Source of the DNA: an uncultured Steroidobacter sp.
GTDB taxonomy: Bacteria > Pseudomonadota > Gammaproteobacteria > Steroidobacterales > Steroidobacteraceae
Direction of reading: 5' to 3'
NCBI RefSeq assembly: GCF_937958065.1
Contig: NZ_CALFXI010000003.1
Span: 1-45,758, forward strand
Length of the DNA stretch: 45,758 bases
Shown here: positions 41,764 through 45,758 of the stretch, piece after piece
Layout of the letters: each line of letters begins with the position of its first letter
How positions within the stretch are numbered: position 1 is the first letter of the stretch
Position numbers and translations under genes: made by a program
Notes under the pieces: generated by a model
What the model was told of the DNA's origin: nothing
Database searches by the model: none
The model's input: only the letters and a program-made list of their open reading frames with translations

Positions 41764-42093
41764 TTATCGAGGCGGCGCGCGCGGTTGCGCGGTGACGAGG
41801 GGATGGAAAGAAACAGAGATCTCAGCGACGGGCGCTACATAAGTCGTCGCGGTTACGGCGCTGACGGCCGCAAAGCTCTGCTTTGGCGCATCGATCAGGC
41901 CGTCGAAAGCGGCGCAGTAGCCGCACGCCGGCCCATGCGCGCCGAGTGTTTTGACCGTTTCATCGTGCTGGTGGACGACGTGCGCGACCGAATCCACCGC
42001 AAACGCCAGCAGCAGGCAGACGAGCGCAGCTCGCAGCCATGCAGGCGGGTTCCTTGCGAAATGGAAGATGGACATGGCGCCGGTGGAAACCAT
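41764..42093 (-). CDS. Small His/Cys membrane or periplasmic protein (DUF2946-like)
   Basis: A 109-residue protein with one hydrophobic N-terminal segment (WLRAALVCLLLAFAVDSVAHVV), followed by HQHDETVKTLGAHG and a CGYC pair, an arrangement like DUF2946 proteins that sit beside metal-linked TonB receptors. ATG 42093 is taken; ATG 42075 is possible. The gene is just upstream of the receptor on the same strand (139 bases between), so a common metal role is likely. The family call is tentative. Confidence 0.6.
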   Translation of the reverse strand: MVSTGAMSIFHFARNPPAWLRAALVCLLLAFAVDSVAHVVHQHDETVKTLGAHGPACGYCAAFDGLIDAPKQSFAAVSAVTATTYVAPVAEISVSFHPLVTAQPRAPPR

Positions 42094-42109
42094 GAGGGTG
42101 GCAACCCTC
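42094..42109 (-). promoter_or_regulatory. Hairpin just before the small His/Cys gene
   Basis: Read on the minus strand: GAGGGT-TGCC-ACCCTC, 6-bp stem, touching ATG 42093. The GAGGG is the only SD-like sequence, so the stem could block initiation. A metal-responsive switch is possible but not shown. Confidence 0.4.
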
Positions 42110-42335
42110 AGCGGCGTAAGCTAACGGAGGACCCTGGCCCTTGCCAAGCACGATACCCCCGGTGACGGACCCTGTCCTGAGCAGATCGGGCACCTGGGGG
42201 AGGGCGCAACTGGCGCTGGCAGACCGGCTTGGGCCATAATCGCCGGCGTCGCAATCAGGCCGTGGCCCTCACGTAATTCATTTTGGCGCGAGTGTTTTTG
42301 ACCGTTCCCTCCGTGTCCGCCGCAACTTCAAGCCG
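42110..42335. other. Gap between the small His/Cys gene and holA
   Basis: About 225 bases, with divergent genes on both sides. GCCATAATCG near 42233 could be a -10 for holA; nothing decisive is visible. The last part before holA (42300-42335) reads like coding sequence in composition but has no start. Confidence 0.4.
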
Positions 42336-43376
42336 GTGCTCCGGCGCCGCGCTGTGAAACTCTCCGGCGACAACCTCGCGGCCAGCCTGTCGCGACAGCT
42401 CTCGTCGATCTATCTGATCTCCGGCGACGAGCCGCTGTTGGTGAACGAAGCGGCCGATGCCGTGCGCGCGCGGGCCCGCAGCCAGGGTTTCATCGAGCGT
42501 GAATTGCATGTGGTCGAGCGTGGCTTCGACTGGCAGGGGCTGCTCGCCAACAGCAAGGCGATGTCGCTGTTCGCCGAGCGCAAGATCATCGAGATCCGGA
42601 TGACCAATCCGACCCCGGGCGAGCAGGGCGCCGATGCCATCATCGAGCTGGCGAACGAGCCCTCGGCCGACAATCTGGTACTGATCGTCACCGGCAAGAT
42701 GGACGGCCGCGTGCAGGGCTCGCGCTGGGTCAGCGCCATCGAAAAGCATGGCGTGGTGGTGCAGATCTGGCCGGTGGAGCTGGCGCGCCTGCCCGCGTGG
42801 ATCCGCGATCGCCTCGCCAGACAAAATCTCAAAGCCGACGCCGAGGCGGCGGCGCTGCTCTCGGAGCGAGTGGAAGGCAATCTGCTGGCCGCGCATCAGG
42901 AAGTCGAAAAACTGGCGTTGCTGTTGCCGCCGGGCCCGGTGACCGCGGACACGATCATCGATGCGGTCGCCGACAGCGCGCGCTTCGATGTTCTGCAACT
43001 TGGCGACGCGGCGATGAAAGGAAACGCGGCCCGAGCCCTGCGCGTCCTGGAAGGCCTGCGCGGCGAAGACGTCGAGCCGCCGATCGTACTCTGGGCGCTG
43101 AACAAGGATTTGCAGTGGATCGCACGTTGCCAGCACCTGATGCGCCGGGGCCAGAGCGCCGACAGCGCAATGAACGCACTCTACGTATGGCGCAATCGTC
43201 AGCCCGCCATGAAGCATGCGTTGTCACGGCTCAAGCCGCAGACCGTGCGCGAGCTGCTGCTCAGCGCCGAACGCGCCGATCGCATGATCAAGGGCGTGAT
43301 CCGCAGCAATCCCTGGCTGGAATTCGAACGATTGGTGGCAGGACTGGCCGGCGTCAGGCTCGCGACCGCCGCCTGA
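42336..43376 (+). CDS. holA: DNA polymerase III delta subunit
   Basis: The clamp-loader delta subunit that opens the beta sliding clamp. The 346 residues match the family length. The N-terminal AAA+-like lobe has SSIYLISGDEPLLVNEAADA, then SLFAERKIIEIRM and ELANEPSADNLVLIV. The C-terminal collar domain carries VEPPIVLWALNKDLQWIARC and the LKPQTVRELLLSAERADRMI helices. GTG 42336 is the furthest possible start, and an in-frame GTG at 42354 would give VKLSGDNLAASL. It starts the holA-nadD-rsfS-rlmH run. Confidence 0.93.
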   Translation: MLRRRAVKLSGDNLAASLSRQLSSIYLISGDEPLLVNEAADAVRARARSQGFIERELHVVERGFDWQGLLANSKAMSLFAERKIIEIRMTNPTPGEQGADAIIELANEPSADNLVLIVTGKMDGRVQGSRWVSAIEKHGVVVQIWPVELARLPAWIRDRLARQNLKADAEAAALLSERVEGNLLAAHQEVEKLALLLPPGPVTADTIIDAVADSARFDVLQLGDAAMKGNAARALRVLEGLRGEDVEPPIVLWALNKDLQWIARCQHLMRRGQSADSAMNALYVWRNRQPAMKHALSRLKPQTVRELLLSAERADRMIKGVIRSNPWLEFERLVAGLAGVRLATAA

Positions 43377-43392
43377 GCTGCATGACTCTCCC

Positions 43393-44040
43393 ATGACCAC
43401 GATCGGTATTTTCGGCGGCACCTTCGATCCGATTCATTTCGGCCATCTGCGCACCGCCTTCGAATTGCTGCAAGCGCTGCGTCTGAACGAGATGCGCTTC
43501 ATGCCGGCCGGCACGCCTCCGCATCGTGATACGACGGTGGCCGATGCCGAGCAGCGTCTCGCCATGGTCCGGGCCGCGACCGAAGGCCAGCCGGGCTTCA
43601 CCGTCGACGATCGCGAGATCCGCCGCGAAGGCCTGTCTTATTCGGTCGATACCATGCGGACCTTGCGAGCGGACTTTCCCGACCACTCGCTGTGCCTGAT
43701 CGTCGGCATGGACGCATTTTTAGGCTTGCCGAAATGGCACCAGTGGCGTGAACTGCTGGAGCTGGCGCACCTGGTGGTAGCCCACCGCCCCGGCTGGCGC
43801 GCCCCGAGCATGGGGCCGCTGGGCGAGCTGCTGGTCGATCGCGGCACCGGCCGCATCAACGATCTGCACGAGCAGCGCGCCGGGTGCATCTACATTCACG
43901 CGGTGACGCAGCTGGAGATTTCGTCCACCGAAGTGCGCAAGCTGATCGCGATGGGCCGCGATCCGCGCTATCTGATGCCCGATTCGGTCCGGGCGATCAT
44001 CGAGCAGACCGGCTGTTACAAATCGCAACCCAAGAGGTGA
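43393..44040 (+). CDS. nadD: Nicotinate-mononucleotide adenylyltransferase
   Basis: NadD turns nicotinate mononucleotide and ATP into deamido-NAD in NAD synthesis. The 215 residues have the nucleotidyltransferase motif GIFGGTFDPIHFGHLR at the N-terminus and the ISSTEVRK motif near the C-terminus, both intact. It lies 16 bases after holA and 2 bases before rsfS, the conserved order. Confidence 0.97.
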   Translation: MTTIGIFGGTFDPIHFGHLRTAFELLQALRLNEMRFMPAGTPPHRDTTVADAEQRLAMVRAATEGQPGFTVDDREIRREGLSYSVDTMRTLRADFPDHSLCLIVGMDAFLGLPKWHQWRELLELAHLVVAHRPGWRAPSMGPLGELLVDRGTGRINDLHEQRAGCIYIHAVTQLEISSTEVRKLIAMGRDPRYLMPDSVRAIIEQTGCYKSQPKR

Positions 44041-44042
44041 GC

Positions 44043-44591
44043 ATGGCCGTCAAGCGAGCGAAAACTTCCCGATCCAGTACCGGTGCCAAAGCCCCGTCCG
44101 CCAAAAAGAAGGCTGCCAAGGCGCCAGCCAATGTCACCAGGCTGAGCACCGCCCGGAAGAAGCTCGCGAGTAAGGGGCCGGCGCCGGCAGCGAAGAAGAA
44201 AGCCGCTCAGAGCAAGGCGCCCGCGGCCGCAACCCCGAAGCGGCAGCCGGTGGTCAGCGTGGTCGAGCACGCGCTCGATGAGATGAAGGCGGTGAACGTG
44301 AAAGTGCTCGCGGTGAACAAGCTCACCGACATCACCGACACCATGGTCATCGCCAGCGGCAACTCCGATCGTCACGTCCGCTCGATCGCGGATCGCGTGG
44401 TCGAACATGCCAAGAAGGCGGGCTTCCGCCCGATGGGCGTGGAAGGCGAGCGCGACGGCGAATGGGTGCTGGTCGACATGGGCGACGTGATCGTCCACAT
44501 CATGCTGCCGAAGGTGCGCGAGTTCTACCGCCTCGAAAGCCTGTGGGACGTGAGCGCCGCGCGCCGCGAAGCGGCCGAGCAGAGCGCTTGA
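44043..44591 (+). CDS. rsfS: Ribosomal silencing factor RsfS with Lys/Ala-rich N-terminal extension
   Basis: RsfS binds uL14 of the 50S subunit and blocks subunit joining when nutrients are short. The conserved domain starts near residue 73 and shows ALDEMKAVNVKVLAVNKLTD, MVIASGNSDRHVRSIADRVV and WVLVDMGDVIVHIMLPKVRE. The 70 residues before it are rich in Lys, Ala and Pro (SAKKKAAKAPAN, PAAKKKAAQSKAPAAATPKR), like histone H1-type tails, and make the protein 182 residues instead of about 105-120. ATG 44043 is chosen because GAGGTGAGC upstream gives an SD; the 53-residue frame before it overlaps nadD. Confidence 0.94.
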   Translation: MAVKRAKTSRSSTGAKAPSAKKKAAKAPANVTRLSTARKKLASKGPAPAAKKKAAQSKAPAAATPKRQPVVSVVEHALDEMKAVNVKVLAVNKLTDITDTMVIASGNSDRHVRSIADRVVEHAKKAGFRPMGVEGERDGEWVLVDMGDVIVHIMLPKVREFYRLESLWDVSAARREAAEQSA

Positions 44592-44612
44592 ACCCGAACC
44601 TGTGAACAACTC

Positions 44613-45083
44613 ATGCGGTTGATCGTGGTAGCCGCTGGAACCAGGCTGCCTGACTGGGTCAACGCCGGTTTCCAGGATTACGCAGGCCGCTTCACGCGCG
44701 ACTACAAGCTAGAACTCAAAGAAATCGCGCTCGGTCAACGCGCCGGGTCCAGCCCCCCGGCGCAAGCCATCGCCAAAGAAGGCGAGAAGATGCTCGCTGC
44801 CATTCCCCAAGGCGCGTACGTCGTCGCCATGCAGGTGGGGGGGCGGAACATTTCCAGCGAACAGCTCGCTCAATTTCTCCAGCAGCGCGCGCGCGATGGT
44901 CGCGATGTGGTGTTCTGCATCGGCGGCCCGGAAGGCCTGGCGCCTGAAGTCGATGCCCGTGCGGACTTCAAGTGGTCTCTCTCCGCGCTGACCTTGCCGC
45001 ATGCGCTCGCACGCGTGGTGGTTGCTGAGGCGCTGTATCGCGCGGTGATGATTATCAAAGGTCATCCGTATCATCGAGCGTGA
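44613..45083 (+). CDS. rlmH: 23S rRNA pseudouridine-1915 N3-methyltransferase RlmH
   Basis: A SPOUT-class methyltransferase of 156 residues that acts on assembled ribosomes at the A site. The trefoil-knot SAM site is visible in VVFCIGGPEGLAPEV and LSALTLPHALARVVVAEALYRA, ending with the GHPYHRA tail typical of RlmH. It is 21 bases after rsfS and ends the housekeeping run. Confidence 0.97.
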   Translation: MRLIVVAAGTRLPDWVNAGFQDYAGRFTRDYKLELKEIALGQRAGSSPPAQAIAKEGEKMLAAIPQGAYVVAMQVGGRNISSEQLAQFLQQRARDGRDVVFCIGGPEGLAPEVDARADFKWSLSALTLPHALARVVVAEALYRAVMIIKGHPYHRA

Positions 45084-45180
45084 TTCATAGCCTCGCTTTC
45101 GTGGCTCGGCTGCGCGTGTCGGTATTGGGGTGGGGTCTTTGCTGATTCAGAGCATTCGATCGGTCGTTGAGCGTTCCGAA

Positions 45181-45403
45181 TAAGAGCGTCGGTGGCTGTC
45201 GGGGGGACTCGGGAAACTCGCGAGCGTTTTACTGTTGGCGGGCTTTGCGTTTGATGGCTGCCGTGTGATTTGGGGAGTGGGCGCGCGTCGTCGTAAGAGC
45301 GTCGGTGGTTTGGCGGTGGCTGTCGGGGGTCTCGGGAAACTCGCGAGCGTCTTTACTGTCGCGGGCTTTGCGTCGATGGCTGCCGCATGATTTGGGCAGT
45401 GGC
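45181..45403 (+). repeat. Two direct copies of a roughly 100-bp intergenic repeat
   Basis: Copy 1 (45181-45281) and copy 2 (45294-45403) both begin TAAGAGCGTCGGTGG, share GGTGGCTGTCGGGGG, then CTCGGGAAACTCGCGAGCG, and end in GGCTTTGCG...GATGGCTGCCG...GATTTGGG(G/C)AGTGG. Copy 2 has an extra piece, GTTTGGCG, near 45308. The shared CTCGCGAG is itself palindromic. Confidence 0.85.
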
Positions 45404-45564
45404 CGTTTCACCGGCGGTGTCGCTCGCCCTTGACGCGCTAACGCGCTGCGAGCTGCAACGCGCGGCGTCATTTGTACTGCCAGCGTGCAACGGTTTGCTC
45501 GAATGGCGGCGGTGGCCGAGTCACTGTGGTTGCGAACTTCCCGAGACCCCCGACAGCCACCGCC
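45312..45564. repeat. 27-bp perfect inverted repeat
   Basis: The stretch at 45312-45338 (GGCGGTGGCTGTCGGGGGTC and on to TCGGGAA) recurs as its exact reverse complement at 45538-45564. The arms are 199 bases apart, so they could form a long stem in RNA or mark the ends of a small element. Confidence 0.85.
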
Positions 45565-45758
45565 CCGAAAGCATCGCTGCAACGTCGCCAGAGCGGCCGT
45601 TGCGACAAAGCGCGAGCTCTAATTTTTTCGTTGGGGGTTGGTGGTCGGAGCAGAGTCACGCGCAACGCTGCTGTGACCTTTCGGCGGCGTCGGGAGGGTC
45701 CTGGCTTCTTCCGGCAGCTTTGCGGCACATGGATGGGGCCGCAACAGCAGGGCTCATC

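Larger units (their letters stand above)
45084..45758. other. Repeat-bearing intergenic region after rlmH
   Basis: About 675 bases with no credible gene; the open frames at 45229-45582 and 45468-45728 on the minus strand are Arg-rich and follow the repeats. It contains the direct and inverted repeat described below. Confidence 0.7.

Noticed and set aside
39634..42165. Plus-strand open frame opposite the TonB receptor (843 residues)
   Set aside because: Antisense shadow; the receptor has a signal peptide, plug motifs and a C-terminal Phe.
42110..42260. Cobalamin riboswitch near the TonB-dependent receptor
   Set aside because: CCGGTG and GCAACTG-like pieces occur on the plus strand, but the order and the rest of the B12 box are absent, and the strand is wrong for the receptor.
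45229..45728. Two minus-strand open frames at the window end
   Set aside because: Arg-rich, overlapping the intergenic repeats, with no recognisable domain or SD.

Overview
The window is GC-rich DNA from a motile gammaproteobacterium. The flagellar gene order (flhA-flhF-fleN-fliA-cheY-cheZ-motC-motD) is the polar-flagellum order known from Pseudomonas and Xanthomonas relatives. The leuS, lptE, holA, nadD, rsfS and rlmH genes also fit Gammaproteobacteria. The abundance of Ser/Thr kinase-TPR and HDOD genes would suit the Steroidobacter/Nevskiales/Xanthomonadales side, but that placement is inference. No rRNA, tRNA, CRISPR array, insertion sequence or phage gene was seen.

Layout. (1) 1-8586, all plus strand: flagellar export and assembly control (flhA, flhF, fleN, fliA), CheY/CheZ and a MotC/MotD stator pair, behind a sigma-54-type site upstream of flhA. 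(2) 8705-15525: an accessory block with a polysaccharide flippase, a PIG-L deacetylase, a GT4 glycosyltransferase, a GNAT acetyltransferase, a membrane Ser/Thr kinase with TPR-like repeats, and a lone Hpt protein. It lies where Pseudomonas-type loci carry parC/parP/cheW. (3) 15673-17792: a DUF2802 gene with a near-consensus sigma-54 site, facing a minus-strand FliK-like/FlhB-C-like pair. (4) 17980-30617: a second chemotaxis locus, starting from a well-formed sigma-28 (FliA) promoter. It holds a 571-residue protein made of 48-bp (16-residue) tandem repeats capped by a STAS domain, then cheY, cheA, an MCP, cheW, cheR, cheD, cheB, an HDOD gene and a REC-GAF-histidine kinase. (5) 30733-45083: the housekeeping set leuS / lptE / holA-nadD-rsfS-rlmH, interrupted by two blocks. 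One block is an aldolase-family gene and a response regulator with a degenerate GGDEF-like domain. The other is an HExxH protein, prolyl aminopeptidase, EamA transporter, LysR regulator, a ZnuD-like TonB-dependent receptor and a small His/Cys protein. (6) 45084-45758: no credible gene, but a direct plus inverted intergenic repeat.

How the parts fit. FlhF and FleN set the place and number of flagella, FliA turns on late genes, and MotC/MotD supply torque. The second locus has a complete signalling set (receptor, CheW, CheA, CheY, and CheR/CheB/CheD for adaptation). CheZ sits with the other CheY in region 1, so the two loci together make one complete pathway, or two CheYs compete for one CheA. 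FliA, encoded at 4820-5566, probably drives the second locus.

The most unusual object is the repeat-STAS protein at 17980-19695: 17 uninterrupted in-register 48-bp units, a visible four-unit higher-order period, a basic N-terminus and an acidic repeat body, translationally coupled to cheY-cheA. I do not recognise the repeat part as a known family.
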